A DNA stretch of 64,000 nt from Iris pallida (GCA_029216955.1 JANAVB010003400.1:11383654-11447653), one strand, 5' to 3'; numbered from the stretch's first letter, positions 1 to 10,856 are shown. Notes: generated from the letters alone by a model not told the origin. Translations and numbers: made by a program.

Positions 1-1445
1 GTGCATGCACGAGACATCTTGGAGTCCGCGTCCGAGTCCGAGTCCGCACAACAAAAATTAACTTGCATCCTTGTTGGATTTAATCCTTTTTCCTTCTAGG
101 AAAATACTTCCACATGGCACAAACTTGTGCCCCACTACACCTCATGTGCACACCTCAACACAAGCAATGCATTATATTGAGATACTCACCATTTGGTGTA
201 GCCGATGTGGGACTATCTTTTCTAGTCCAAAGGCAAAAACACCAACATCAGTAAATATTCATATTTCAATTCATGGCTCAATGGCAATGACTGGTGGCAA
301 TTGGAGGAACACTCGAAAAGAAACTTGAGACAAGCAGGAAAGGCAGATTTTTTGTTGAAGCATAAGCTCTTGTCAGGGTATAACACTTGGTCAACTTTAC
401 CCTATGGCAGTGAAGCAAATTGAAGGCCAAAGCATGTTTAAGTAGCTTGCAATCTTACCCTAGAGTGATAGGTAATTACATTAATCTTCTAGACATACTT
501 ACTAATATACAGTTACCCAACTGCCCTGAGTGAAGTGAAGAAAAAAGCTATTAAAAATAGGTATAATATACAGTTACCTGATTTCCTGAGCGAAGATTAA
601 AAAAAATATAAGCATGTTTCATGGGTAAGAAAGAGTGGACAAAAGCATATGATTAACTGTGAAAAAAAAGACACATAGAAGGAATAAAAATAATTAGAAA
701 GGGCAGAAATAAGAACATATTATAGATAAAAGGTAAAAGTTTACACTTAAAGATATGAGATGACAACAAGATTCTTAGTTCATACGGTTCTAGGCTTCTA
801 GCCAACATGAGTTAATGGAACAATGGGTAAATGTTACTGGACTTATAAAGGAAAAGAATCTCGGCCAAAGGACATATAACTCTGAAGAACAGAAATTAAA
901 ATTGAATGCATAGCTGAAGAGCAGAAATTACAATTGAATGCATAGCTAGTGGGAGTAAAGCCGAGTCCAGTCTACTATTGTAGCCATCTCATACAACATA
1001 CTCATCATTTTCCACATAAACCAAATGGAAGAAGTAAGAAGGAAATATTGCACATCTGGATTGGCAAAGTTACTTTGAGTACAGCTATTATTGACAAATT
1101 TCCAGATTTCAGGTAGGCAGGAGTCACATATTTATTGCACATATGAATATTAAATATGAAATATGAAATATTCGAGTATCTTCAACTGTTACATCTGAAA
1201 TATGAAATATGAAATACCTGAACTGTTACATCTGAAATATGAAATATTCGAGTATCTTCGAGTATCTTCAATTGCCACCAGTCATTGCCATTGTGTTTAC
1301 TATTATGCATCACCTATAACACATACCTGAACACATTGTGTTTACTATTCATCCAACTTTTTTATCACATGGTTACAATGGGACCATTTTAGACATTTTT
1401 GTTACTTATACTATTATTTTTTATAAATGTACAGATCTTACCTAT
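1..1445. other. CACTA internal sequence, no gene recognised
   Basis: AT-rich DNA without a convincing coding region. Visible items are a short GAGTCC/GCGTCC repeat at 24-48, imperfect tandem copies of an ATATGAAATATGAAATA-type unit at 1143-1265, and an inverted pair: GGCAATGACTGGTGGCAATT at 285-304 and its reverse complement near 1271-1290, roughly 970 bp apart. Confidence 0.5.
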
Positions 1446-2850
1446 ATGACGAACCGAGGTCATCGTCGCCTCCGCGGAGGTTCCTCTCGACCTACCTCAT
1501 CAACTCCAGAGCAACAAATTGGAGGAGCATCAGAGGACGACGTCATTATGGCAGATGACGGGTTGTCCCCCCAGCCTACTCCATCATCGGTGGGAGGCAC
1601 GCCATCTTCTCTACCCTCTGGAGGCACGCCAACTTCTCGTCCCTCTGGAGGCACGTCATCTTCTCTTCCCTCTGCATCTATGACTACTGAAGCGAATATG
1701 TATCCCGGTCTTATGTTTTTGCCAAATGGAGCATATTACCGACGTCCAGGTTGTCTGGACCCCCCCAGTCCACCAGAGAGGCCTGCTAATGAAACACGCA
1801 TAGAGCTATGGCCCGATGGAAAAGCGTAAGTAAAATAATAATAAATTATTGTATATTCATGTATTGCCTTGTTATTATTTATTTCTAATTGTAATTTATT
1901 TGTTTATTCTTAGGTTCTTCCCCCTTAGAGCTGGAATTGAGCTTGGAGAGCTCATACGAGAAAATTTTCATGGGCCTTACTTAAATTTCAGGTCTATACC
2001 GGAGCCGAAGAAATACATTTGGCTTGATATGTTGAGGGTATGTTCTAATTAATTCTAAAAATTTATGGGTCTTCTTGCTTATATTTACAAGAGAATAGTT
2101 TATATTATTGTTATTCTAAATTTTAATCTGTAATAATTTGTGATTTTTTATTTTAATTTGCAGAAGAGCTACTGGTGGCCGGACCACAGAGAGGTAGAGA
2201 TAAAAAATGTTATAAGTCGGTTGCCGAAAAAAGGCTAGGGGATATGGTAAGTGACCAGAAGGCTTTTGCGGCCCATGATGAAAACAAGCGCAAGGATTGG
2301 CTGAAAGAGGAATATTGGAAGAAGATGAAAGAGGATATGGCCAAACCTGAGTACAAGATCAGGTCGGACAGGGCAAAGGCAGCTCGTGCTAAGGCTGTTC
2401 TCCACACTGGTGGATCGATTCCGACCTCCGAACATTTTCGACGGATGGTATATAAAATCATTAATAAAATTATAATTTTTCATTATTTATGTATATCTCA
2501 TAGAATTAATTTTTACAGTGCGAGGAGGCTGCTAAGGCAGGCTTAGATACGAGTACAGTCGACTTTCCCAAGATATTCGAACGTACCCATAAGAGAAGGA
2601 TGGATGGGAAGTTAGTAGACGAACGGACTTCCAAAGCATTTGTAAGTATTTACTTGTCTTTGAACATTTTATCAAAAGTTTAGTCTAATAGCACTTATGA
2701 ATTTCCTATCATTTGTAACCTTGGGGCTGAGCAAATAACATTCGATGTAAAAACTAGAAGAGTATTAGAAAAATGGGTAGATGGCATATTAAGTTAGCTG
2801 ATAGCATGACCTTTCTCCCATACTTCTTGGTCCACGTTTTCATGATTGGC

Positions 2851-3480
2851 CTGATACAAAAAACAAGCAAAGTATTTAAAGTTTTTGAGCCGATGCTCTC
2901 ACGAGGTCATAAACCAAATACAGTAACCTACGACACGACACCATTTTGATGAGATGCCTTGTAAGGGATTGCAACAAACACTTGCTGTACACAATATTAT
3001 GTTAGATGGATCATACCAAGCTGGAAGAGTTGCTAATGCAAAAGAAATACAGAGATAAAATGATTGCTTCTGGAACTTCCCTATAACTTCCCAATTTTCA
3101 TATAATATTATATGTGGACTTTGTAAAAATCACCACGTTGATGAGGCCACGAATCTGTTCAACACCATATTATGTCAGAAGAAAAAACTTGTTCAAAACC
3201 ATATCATGTTATAAGGAAAAACTGGAAGCTAGGACCTTCAATATTTTAATTGAAGGAATGTTTCAAGTTGGTAAGGTTAATGCAGCAAATGATCTCTTTA
3301 ACTCTATTCTTGCAAATGACTGATCTCTTTAACTCTATTCTTGCAAATGACAGATGTTGTAACATACACTATATAATGATATAGCTTGGTGTAAAGAAGG
3401 AATGGTCAGAAAAGTTTATAAATTATTAGATGTGATGATTCAAAGAGGTTTGGAGCCCAATGTAGTAACATGCATACAAT
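2851..3480 (+). pseudogene. Captured pentatricopeptide-repeat (PPR) gene fragment
   Basis: Frame-shifted pieces of P-class PPR repeats can be read on the plus strand: a KVFKVFEPMLSRGHKPNTVTY-like helix pair (2868-2940), ILCGLCKNHHVDEATNLFNTIL (about 3106-3172), TFNILIEGMFQVGKVNAAND LFNSILAND (3235-3322), and LLDVMIQRGLEPNVVT (3423-3470). Stops and frame changes separate them, so no protein is made. PPR proteins act in organelle RNA processing; here the pieces lie in the intron of a CACTA gene, which fits gene-fragment capture by the transposon. The donor gene is not in the window. Confidence 0.65.
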
Positions 3481-3502
3481 ACCTTAATGGATGGATATTG
3501 CC

Positions 3503-3790
3503 TGATACAAGAAACAAGTAAAGTATTTAAAGTTTTTGAGCCGATGCTCTCACGAGGTCATAAACCAAATACAGTAACCTACGACACGACACTTTTTTGA
3601 TGAGATGCCTTGTAAGGGATTGCAACAAACACTTGTTGTACACAATATTATGTTAGATAGATCATACCAAGCTGGAAGAGTTGCTAATGCAAAAGAAATA
3701 CAGAGATAAAATGATTGCTTCTGGAACTTCCCTATAACTTCCCATGTGGACTTTGTAAAAATCACCACGTTTGATATCTCTAACCTGATA
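3503..3790 (+). repeat. Direct duplicate of the PPR fragment at 2851-3130
   Basis: From CCTGATACAA to the TTTGTAAAAATCACCACG stretch this repeats 2851-3130 with few differences and one deletion of about 30 bp (the TATAATATTATATG part is missing). It is followed by a run of about 16 C at 3797-3812. Confidence 0.75.
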
Positions 3791-3845
3791 CTGTCCACCC
3801 CCCCCCCCCCCCAGATTGGGCTCTTTAACTCTATTCTTGCAAATG

Positions 3846-3915
3846 ACTGATCTCTTTAACTCTATTCTTGCAAATGACTGATCTCATTTGCAAGAATAGA
3901 GTTAAAGAGATCAGT
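3846..3915. repeat. Perfect 32-bp inverted repeat (hairpin) of PPR sequence
   Basis: Arm 3846-3877 (starts ACTGATCTCTTTAACTC) and arm 3884-3915 (ends GAGTTAAAGAGATCAGT) are exact reverse complements, separated by the 6-nt loop CTGATC. The arm is the 3' part of the captured PPR fragment (LFNSILAND coding stretch near 3292-3322). A transcript in either direction would form a 32-bp perfect hairpin. Confidence 0.9.
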
Positions 3916-4840
3916 CTTGGTGCAAGAATAGAGTTAAAGAGATCCTTTGCTGCATTAACCTTACCAACTTGAAACATTCCTTCAGAGTTGCATGTTACTT
4001 TGTAAAAATCACTAGGTTAGAGTATCAGGTTAGAGAAATACAGAGATTTCATATAATTATAGCTTCAAAATTTAAACTTTAAGATGGAAACCAGTTTGTA
4101 TTGTGCTAAATTCTTGAATATTTGGTTTAAATTGAGCAAGAATAGAGTTAAAGAGATCAATCTTGGTGCAAGAATAGAGTTAAAGAGATCCTTTGCTGCA
4201 TTAACCTTACCAACTTGAAATATTCCTTCAGAGTTGCATGTTACTTTGTAAAAATCACCAGGTTAGAGTATCAGGTTAGAGAAATACAGAGATTTCATAT
4301 AATTACAGCTTCAAAATTTAAACTTTAAGATGGAAACCAGTTTGTATTGTGCTAAATTCTTGAATATTTGGTTTAAGTTGAGCAAGAATAGAGTTAAAGA
4401 GATCCTTTGCTGCATTAACCTTACCAACTTGAAACATTCCTTCAGAGTTGCATGTTACTTTGTAAAAATCACCAGGTTAGAGTATCAGGTTAGAGAAATA
4501 CAGAGATTTCATATAATTACAGCTTCAAAATTTAAACTTTAAGATGGAAACCAGTTTGTATTGTGCTAAATTCTTGAATATTTGGTTTAAGTTGAGCAAG
4601 AATAGAGTTAAAGAGATCAGTCTTGGTGCAAGAATAGAGTTAAAGAGATCCTTTGCTGCATTAACCTTACCAACTTGAAACATTCCTTCAGAGTTGCATG
4701 TTACTTTGTAAAAATCACCAGGTTAGAGTATCAGGTTAGAGAAATACAGAGATTTCATATAATTACAGCTTCAAAATTTGAACTTTAAGATGGAAACCAG
4801 TTTGTATTGTGCTAAATTCTTGAATATTTGGTTTAAGTTG
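3916..4840. repeat. Four-copy tandem repeat carrying inverted PPR sequence
   Basis: Units of about 215-250 bp start near 3916, 4136, 4379 and 4595. Each runs from a GCAAGAATAGAGTTAAAGAG block through CTTTGCTGCATTAACC, CACCAGGTTAGAGTATC and AACTTTAAGATGGAAACC to TTGGTTTAAGTTGA. Units differ mainly by presence or absence of an extra block starting AGTCTTGGTGCAAGAATAG. The first 65 bp of each unit are the reverse complement of the PPR coding piece at 3256-3315, so the array opposes the upstream sense fragment. Two more sense-orientation blocks follow at 5034-5104. Confidence 0.85.
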
Positions 4841-5657
4841 ATGTGAATTCTAACTGGGCATTGTTTCTTTCCCCCCTCCCCCCCAGGATTCCCAATTTTA
4901 CATGTAATAGAATAGAGCACACACAAGTGTAGGGGCCTGGCATGGACAACAAGTTACACTATATGTCGAATGCAAAGACAACTGGTAATGATCATAAGAT
5001 TTCCAGGGGTTCAAACATTCCTGGAAATGACTGATCTCTTTAACTCTATTCTTGCAAATGACTGATCTCTTTAACTCTATTCTTGCAAATGACTGATCTC
5101 TTTACTACTGTTAGCTTGAAATTATAACTTCAAGACTGAATTTAGGTTCTTGAATATTGTATTCTGAATATGCATTATTAGTTCTTGCACAATTCACAAC
5201 CTTCAGTTTAGAAGTTTGAAATTTTAGCCAAAATGTTGAATATGCATTATTAGTCTGAATATTGTATTCTGAATATGCATTATTAGTCTGAATTTAGGTT
5301 CTTGAATATTGGGAACATTTTAGTTTCACCAAATTTCTTCAGTACATATTCTATCCTTATTATTATTTGAAATTTTAGCCAAAATGTGATTTTGAGTTGT
5401 GCTATTGAGATTTTAACTCCGAACCATGTTTGTATGATGTTGGGTTCAAACATTCCTATAATTTTTTAAAATGTGATTTAAATTGACGTTTTCATTTAAT
5501 TTACGTTATTAATGGGTTATATATAGTTGCATACATTGATTGGCAAATAAGTGCCATACCCTTTTAGAGCTTCTTTACTTATCAATTAACTATATGGATT
5601 GTAATTGCTCATGTGTAGTTCAGTTGTAATATATTCATGATACCTTTATATGTACAG
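4841..5657 (+). other. Remainder of CACTA intron
   Basis: AT-rich sequence with short repeats: two or three GATCTCTTTAACTC-type blocks (5034-5104) and repeats of GAATATGCATTATTAGT (5165-5290). It ends at the acceptor TGTACAG at 5651-5657. No coding evidence. Confidence 0.5.
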
Positions 5658-6203
5658 GAGGCCTACGAGAAATTGGAGTCTCATGAGGCTGCTGATCAGG
5701 AAGGGGGGGCGGCTGGTACTAGTAGGCTACATATGCCCTCCAAGAGGAATGACTTGTGGATACAGACTGTTGGGAGAGGAAAGGGCGATAACGTGTACGG
5801 TACCAGGTCGTTAGCATTGCAACCGTCGTTATACTCAAGAGCTCTTCCACCTGCACAGTCTACTGTCGATCCTGCTGCTCCTTCTACAAGCTTTCTTACT
5901 ATGGAGCAGATGACTACCATGACGTTCGATTTTCAGAGACAACTGAAACATGTTACGGAGATGGTGTCTTCTACTAGTGCTCGTAATGGTACCACTGCTC
6001 CTTCCGGTACTCTGACTGTTCCTCCTCCTCCTGCTCCTCCTTCCTTTACTCCGGCTATTATACCATCCGTTGCTACTCTGGCTACGTCTCCATCTATTGC
6101 TCCTCCAGCTACATCTCCATCGGTTGCTCCTACTACTACTTCTGTTCCAGCTCCTGTTTTTACGACGAGCCAGCAACAAGCATTAGTTACGTTCATGACA
6201 TAA
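5658..6203 (+). CDS. Last exon of the CACTA Transposase_24-like gene
   Basis: Open frame from the acceptor at 5657 to TAA at 6201-6203. It begins EAYEKLESHEAADQEGGAAG and contains DLWIQTVGRGKGDNVYGTRS, the W...GxxKGxxYG pattern typical of the end of plant En/Spm Transposase_24 proteins. It then runs into a Pro/Ser/Thr/Ala-rich tail with repeated APPATSPS-like units. The tail composition differs sharply from the charged core and is probably disordered. This is the best preserved exon of the element. Confidence 0.6.
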   Translation, partial: EAYEKLESHEAADQEGGAAGTSRLHMPSKRNDLWIQTVGRGKGDNVYGTRSLALQPSLYSRALPPAQSTVDPAAPSTSFLTMEQMTTMTFDFQRQLKHVTEMVSSTSARNGTTAPSGTLTVPPPPAPPSFTPAIIPSVATLATSPSIAPPATSPSVAPTTTSVPAPVFTTSQQQALVTFMT

Positions 6204-6539
6204 TTTATGGGAAGCATGCAACCACCGTCCACTTGACTTTTGTGCTTTTGTATCACTGTCGTGTCATACTATTTTGTGCTTGTATAGTTTATCGTTTTTT
6301 GTATGGATGATGTATGGTCGAATGTTGGATATGAATGGACATGACTATATATGATATCTAAGCTTTTTGTTTGTGTACTTTGTGTGTGTATGCTATTAAT
6401 TTTGTTTACATCATTGGTAATGATTGTGGTGTGAAAAGTTGATTTTACTGTATTTTGTGTGCTGGTGACTTGTTTATCTTACTCTTAAAGGATGTGTATA
6501 GCATTACTCTTACAAAATAGGGGGGGAAAAAGCAATTCA

Positions 6540-6965
6540 TCACTCCATAGCGACTAACTGGCGACAAAACAGCGACTATAAACTGGGGACAAAAAGGAAG
6601 GCGACTAACTGGCGACCCACCAGCGACAAACCAGCGACAAACCTGCGACTATCTGGCGACTAACCAGAGACAGCTATCTGCTGCTAAGAGGCCATAATTC
6701 ATAGGGTTACTCGCTAAGGAGTCGCCAGTTAGTCGCAGATTTAGCGACCACCTATTTGGTCGTAAGTTAGTCGCTAAACTCAGTCGCTTCTTTAGTCGCT
6801 AGTTAGTCGCTACAGCAACTAACCAGCGACTGAATTTTGGCAGCGATGATACCTTTACCGACGAAACATTTTAGTCGCCGATTAGTCGCTATTTGACTTT
6901 ACTGACTGAAAGTTCTTTTTTAGCGACTAAAAAGTCAGTCGCTATTTCGTAATTTTTTTGTAGTG
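6540..6965. repeat. Right subterminal repeats and terminus of the CACTA element
   Basis: Roughly twenty copies of GCGACTA/GCGACAA-like motifs occur. They are mostly in one orientation at 6550-6665, then in the opposite orientation (TAGTCGC) at 6715-6950, so the zone can fold on itself. It ends with the TTTTTTGTAGTG terminus. In CACTA elements such motifs bind the element-encoded TNPA-type protein; here that role is inferred. Confidence 0.8.
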
Positions 6966-7006
6966 TAATTGCTCGGATTTTCGACCGTTGGAATTTCAAC
7001 GTTACT

Positions 7007-7132
7007 AAACCGGTATACCGTCGATATGAACCGGTATACCGTCGGTATACCGGTTTTGTAGACAGAAACTTTCTGTGAACAAAATCGGTATACCGTCGGT
7101 ATGGACCGGTATACCATCGGTATGCCGGTTTT
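7007..7132. repeat. Palindromic CCGGTATACCG repeats
   Basis: Six copies of (A)CCGGTATACCGTCGGTAT-like units, two groups of three separated by GTTTTGTAGACAGAAAC. GGTATACC is a perfect palindrome, so the segment can form several alternative hairpins. It lies in the distal part of LTR-0. Confidence 0.8.
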
Positions 7133-7360
7133 CATCCAAAATTGATCCTGGGCTAATTTCTACCCTAGCTTTCGATTTTGCCTTGTATTTACAATTATTC
7201 CTCAGACTCATTACAGACTCCAGAAATAATGTAGCAGGTGTAGGCTTCTTCAGTCTTGAAATGATGATGGCATGGCGTGGCTTCTTTCCTTGATAAATGT
7301 TAGCTTTTTCCCTTGGCGGCAGCTGTCCAAAGATATCCAGTTTGTGAAAACTGAATACCT

Positions 7361-7455
7361 TTCGGGGGCTTTGCCCCCGAACCCCCGACGAGGGGTGCTG
7401 CCCCCTCGACCCCCGTCCGCTGACCGGGCAGCGGAACCCCCGAGTGCGTGGCTCC
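7361..7455. repeat. GC-rich triple-hairpin insertion in LTR-0
   Basis: Three consecutive hairpins: TTCGGGGGC-TTT-GCCCCCGAA (7361-7381), CGAGGGG-6 nt-CCCCTCG (7389-7408) and TCCGCTG-6 nt-CAGCGGA (7416-7435). They are linked by repeated (A)CCCCCG. The segment is almost pure GC in an AT-rich LTR. The related LTR-C lacks it: there the GACATCTC and TATTCAG blocks flanking this segment are separated by only 4 nt (near 20070). Confidence 0.85.
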
Positions 7456-7845
7456 GGAGATGTCGTCGGGTGGTTCAGAGAAATCTTTATAGAATACCAT
7501 CGTCTTTGGCCCACCATGATTTCTTTATTGCATATGTCTACATTTGATCTTGCTAATTGCTTTTCTGCAAATACATGTTAGACGAACAAAGTAATATACA
7601 TGTAGCAAGAATGATAAGATAAAAGCACATTAGGACTATGCAAAGTTTAAGTATCAATGCTATAGTGATAGCATAAATATTAGTGATATCATAATGTTAA
7701 ACTTAATTGAATAGCCATAATAGTTCTGATTTTGGTAGCTCAATTAAATTTAAGATATATATAATAAAAACTCATATCACTAATATGTAACACAATAAAC
7801 ACATATCACCAAAGGTATAAGTATAAGTAGAGATGCTATAGTGAT

Positions 7846-8007
7846 AGTATGAATATTAGTGATAATGAAATGCTAAACTTAACAGATTAACCATATTCAA
7901 AAATATGATACAATCATTGGGCCAACAATCAGTATGAAGATTAGTGATAATAAAATGCTAAACTTAACAGATTAACCATATTCAAAAATATGATACAATC
8001 ATTGGGC
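7846..8007. repeat. 85-bp tandem duplication at the start of LTR-0
   Basis: 7846-7930 and 7931-8007 are nearly identical (AGTATGAA.ATTAGTGATAAT ... CAATCATTGGGC). Only the first copy retains the complete CCAACA (TGTTGG) LTR terminus; the second is cut at GGGC, where the Copia-A sequence begins. Confidence 0.85.
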
Positions 8008-10856
8008 GAACATGTCTGCCTAGTGACCGAGTTAAAGCATAACCTGCTCAGTATTAGTCATCTTGCTGACCATGGATATGACATTAACTTTGGACAAAAT
8101 AAATGCTTTATTTATGATAGGTCAACAGGAGACATCGCTTTTGAAGGGATAAGAAAGGATAATATTTATATTTTTTATTTGTCTAGAGATACTAACAATG
8201 CAAGTAGATGCCTATACGCTCATAAGGATGAAAGATTACTGTGGCACCAGCGTCTTGGTCATGCCAACATGGATACTATATCCAGGCTTTCGACCAAGAA
8301 GCTAGTTAGAGGCTTGCCCGACATCACATTCAAAAAGGACACGGTATGTGCCAAATGTGAATTGAATAAGGCAACCAAGTCCTCATTTCATTCCATAAAC
8401 TCTGTAAGCACTACTAGACCCTTGCAATTACTTTATATGGATTTATTTGGCCCTAGTAGAGTAGCCAGTCTTGGTGGAAAACTCTACGCTTTTGTCATTG
8501 TTGATGATTTTTCTAGATTTACATGGGTTTTCTTTCTTGCAAATAAAAGTGATGCTATTTCGGTTTTCAAGATTTTTGTTAAGAAAGTTCAAAACGAAAA
8601 AGGCTACATGTTACTCGAATCCGAAGTGATCATGGAGGCGAATTCGAAAATACTGATTTTGAAAAGTTTTGTGATTCTAATGGTTTTAATCATGAGTTTT
8701 TTTGTCCAAGAACTCCTCAACAAAATGGTGTTGTGGAGCGAAAGAATAGGACTCTTGGCGATATGGCTAGAGTCATGTTGAACAAGTTCTCACTTCCGAA
8801 ATACTTTTGGACTGAAGCTGCCAGTACAGCCTGCCACATTTTAAATAGGGTACTTATTCGTCCTATTACAAAGAAAATACCCTATGAGCTTTGGTTCGGG
8901 AGAACCCCAAATGTTTCTTATTTTAGAGTTTTTGGTTGTAGATGTTTTATCCTTAACACCAAAGATAACTTAGGCAAATTTGATGCCAAAGCTGACGATG
9001 GTATTTTCCTTAGCTATGCTGCCAAGAGCAAGGGATATAGAGTGTTTAACAAATGCTCATTAATTATGGAAGAGTCTACAAATGTGACTTTTGATGAAGA
9101 TAATAGTACAGCAGCTACTCTTGATGATGATGTTGAGCCATCAACTTCTACTCCAATGAATACCACAACCGAAACCAATTCTTTGGAGGGCTTGCCAAAG
9201 AAATTCTCTTTCAAGCCTTCACATCCAGAAAATTTGGTAATAGGTGAGGTTTCACGTGGAGTAACTACTAGATCATCATTAAGAGACTCTATTGCTAGCA
9301 CTGTCTTTATTTCACAATTTGAGCCGAAAAATATTTTAGAAGCTTTTAATAATGAATTTTGGATTTCTGCTATGCAAGAGGAACGCAACCAATTCGAGAG
9401 GAGCCAAGTATGGGAACTCGTGCCTAGACCGGCAAATCACTCGATCATTGGTACTAAATGGGTCTTTAGAAACAAAATAAATGAAGATGGTTCAGTTACA
9501 CGCAACAAAGCTCGTCTAGTAGCCCAAGGATACAACCAAGAGGAAGGTATCGATTACGATGAGACGTATGCTCCTGTTGCTAGATTGGAATCCATTCAGA
9601 TGCTTTGTGTATTTGCAAATTTTCAAAATTTTAAATTATTTCAAATGGATGTTAAAAGTGCTTTCTTGAATGGATTTATTAAGGAGGAAGTTTTTGTAAA
9701 ACAACCCCCTGGTTTTGAAAATCACAAATTTCTCGACCATGTTTTCAAGCTAAAGAAAGCGCTATATGGCCTTAAACAATCCCCTAGAGCTTGGTATGAA
9801 CGGCTAAGCAATTTCTTGCTTGAGAAATGTTTTTCAAAAGGGAAAATTGACACCACACTTTTCATAAAATCTTTCAAAGACACTATTCTCTTAGTACAAA
9901 TATACGTAGATGATATTATATTTGGTTCTACTGGTGAAACCCTCTGTCAAGATTTTGCCAAGTGTATGCAGACCGAGTTTGAGATGAGCATGATGGGGGA
10001 GCTCAACTACTTTCTTGGACTGTAAGTCAAACAAATGTCAAATGGAACTTTCATCTGTCAGTCAAAGTATACAAAGGACATGCTGAAGAAATTTGACCTT
10101 GACAACGTCAAACCAATCAGCACTCCAATGGCTACTACAACTAAACTAGAACCAGATGAAAGCGGCAAACCCGTGGATCAACGTAAGTATCGAGGTATGA
10201 TAGGCAGTCTACTCTATTTAACTGCTAGTCGCCCTGATATTATGTTTAGCGTTTGCCTGTGTGCTAGATATCAAGCAAATCCTAAGGAATCACACATGAC
10301 TGCTGTTAAGCGTATCTTTCGATACCTTAAGGGTACGATTACAGTGGGCCTATGGTATCCCAAGTCAACATTATTTGACCTCATTGGTTACTCTGATGCT
10401 GATTTCGCCTGATGCAAGGTCGACCGTAAAAGTACAAGCGGTACGTGTCATTTATTAGGAAAGGCTTTAGTCTCTTGGTTTAGCAAGAAGCAGAATTCTG
10501 TCGTACTATCCACAACAGAAGCTGAATACATCGCAGTTGGGCGTTGTTGTGCACAAATTCTGTGGATGAAGCAAACCCTTGAAGACTACAACTTATCTTT
10601 TATGCACATTCCAATCTTTTGTGACAACACTAGTGCTATAAATCTCACCAAGAACCCTATATGTCACTCACGCACGAAACATATTGAAATTCGTCACCAC
10701 TTTTTGCGTGATCATCAGCAAAATGGCACTATTAACTTAGAATTTATTGACACTGATCATCAGCTAGCAGATTTCTTTATAAAACTATTATCCGAAGAGC
10801 GCTTCAATTTTCTCTGTCGTGAACTTAGAATTTTGGACGAAGCTGTTATTAATTAA
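8008..10856 (+). pseudogene. Copia-A pol remnant: integrase, reverse transcriptase, RNase H
   Basis: The first frame (8008-8612) holds the pre-integrase motif LLWHQRLGHANMDTISRL, CAKCELNKATKSSFH and the first catalytic Asp in LLYMDLFGPS. A frameshift near 8610 moves the rest of the core (RSDHGGEFEN, then PQQNGVVERKNRT) to the next frame, which continues from 8733. RT motifs follow: WVFRNKINEDGSVTRNKARL, QMDVKSAFLNG, KALYGLKQSPRAWYE and YVDDIIFG. A TAA at 10022-10024 replaces an expected Gln (CAA) after YFLGL. A TGA at 10410-10412 replaces Gly (GGA in Copia-B) in the RNase H stretch SDADFA-GCKVDRKST. RNase H ends with STTEAEYIA and the TKHIEIRHHFLRDH motif. Without these three lesions the frame would be nearly complete, so decay is moderate. 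Confidence 0.9.

Larger units (their letters stand above)
1446..6203 (+). pseudogene. CACTA-encoded Transposase_24-like protein, degenerate, five or six exons
   Basis: Probable exons: 1446-about 1829 (start MTNRGHRRLRGG, low-complexity N-terminus with a 30-bp unit giving PSGGTP repeats), about 1914-2037 (FFPLRAGIELGELI... YIWLDMLR), about 2169-2446, about 2519-2640, and 5658-6203. Introns begin GT and end AG (for example TTATTCTTAG|G at 1913 and TGTACAG|G at 5657). The conserved core, with KRLGDM, HTGGSIPTSEHFRRM and a C-terminal DLWIQTVGRGKGDNVYGT, resembles the plant transposase family Ptta/En/Spm (Pfam Transposase_24, from memory). An A-run near 2224 puts the WWPDHREVEIKNVISRLPKK stretch out of frame with the following RLGDM, so the copy looks broken unless splicing differs. 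The intron 2641-5657 holds captured PPR sequence. Function in transposition is inferred from family only. Confidence 0.6.
1..6965 (+). mobile_element. CACTA (En/Spm) DNA transposon, left end outside window
   Basis: The right terminus is seen directly: the sequence ends ...TTTTTTTGTAGTG at 6965, the reverse complement of a CACTACAAAAAAA terminus, which is the CACTA signature. Subterminal DNA (6540-6950) is packed with short GCGACTA/TAGTCGC motifs in both orientations, as expected for transposase-binding repeats. Inside is a degenerate plant Transposase_24-like gene (1446-6203). No CACTA start or GCGAC-rich zone was found in 1-1400, so the left terminus lies off-window. At the right it interrupts a minus-strand copia LTR that resumes at 6966. 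A 3-bp target duplication cannot be tested without the left end. The superfamily call is strong; autonomy is unlikely because no TNPD-type transposase is visible. Confidence 0.8.
6966..8007 (-). mobile_element. Minus-strand copia LTR fragment (LTR-0)
   Basis: Read on the minus strand, 7310-7928 matches LTR-C (19792-20130): both start at a GCCCAATGATTGTATCA block and share AAGTTTA...ATGATATCACTAA, CTAACATGTATTTGCA, GCAATAAAGAAATCAT and ATCTTTGGACA segments in the same order. The LTR start TGTTGGCCCAAT is on the minus strand at 7928. Its downstream part is cut by the CACTA element. At its upstream side the terminal 85 bp is duplicated (7931-8007), and the sequence then passes directly into plus-strand pol of Copia-A. 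Confidence 0.7.

Noticed and set aside
1460..1654. Open minus-strand frame rich in PPEGREVGV repeats
   Set aside because: Antisense shadow of the Ser/Pro/Gly repeats in the CACTA exon 1; no independent support.
5696..6256. Several open minus-strand frames opposite the last CACTA exon
   Set aside because: Arise from the repetitive Pro/Ser/Thr codons on the plus strand; low-complexity translations without family resemblance.
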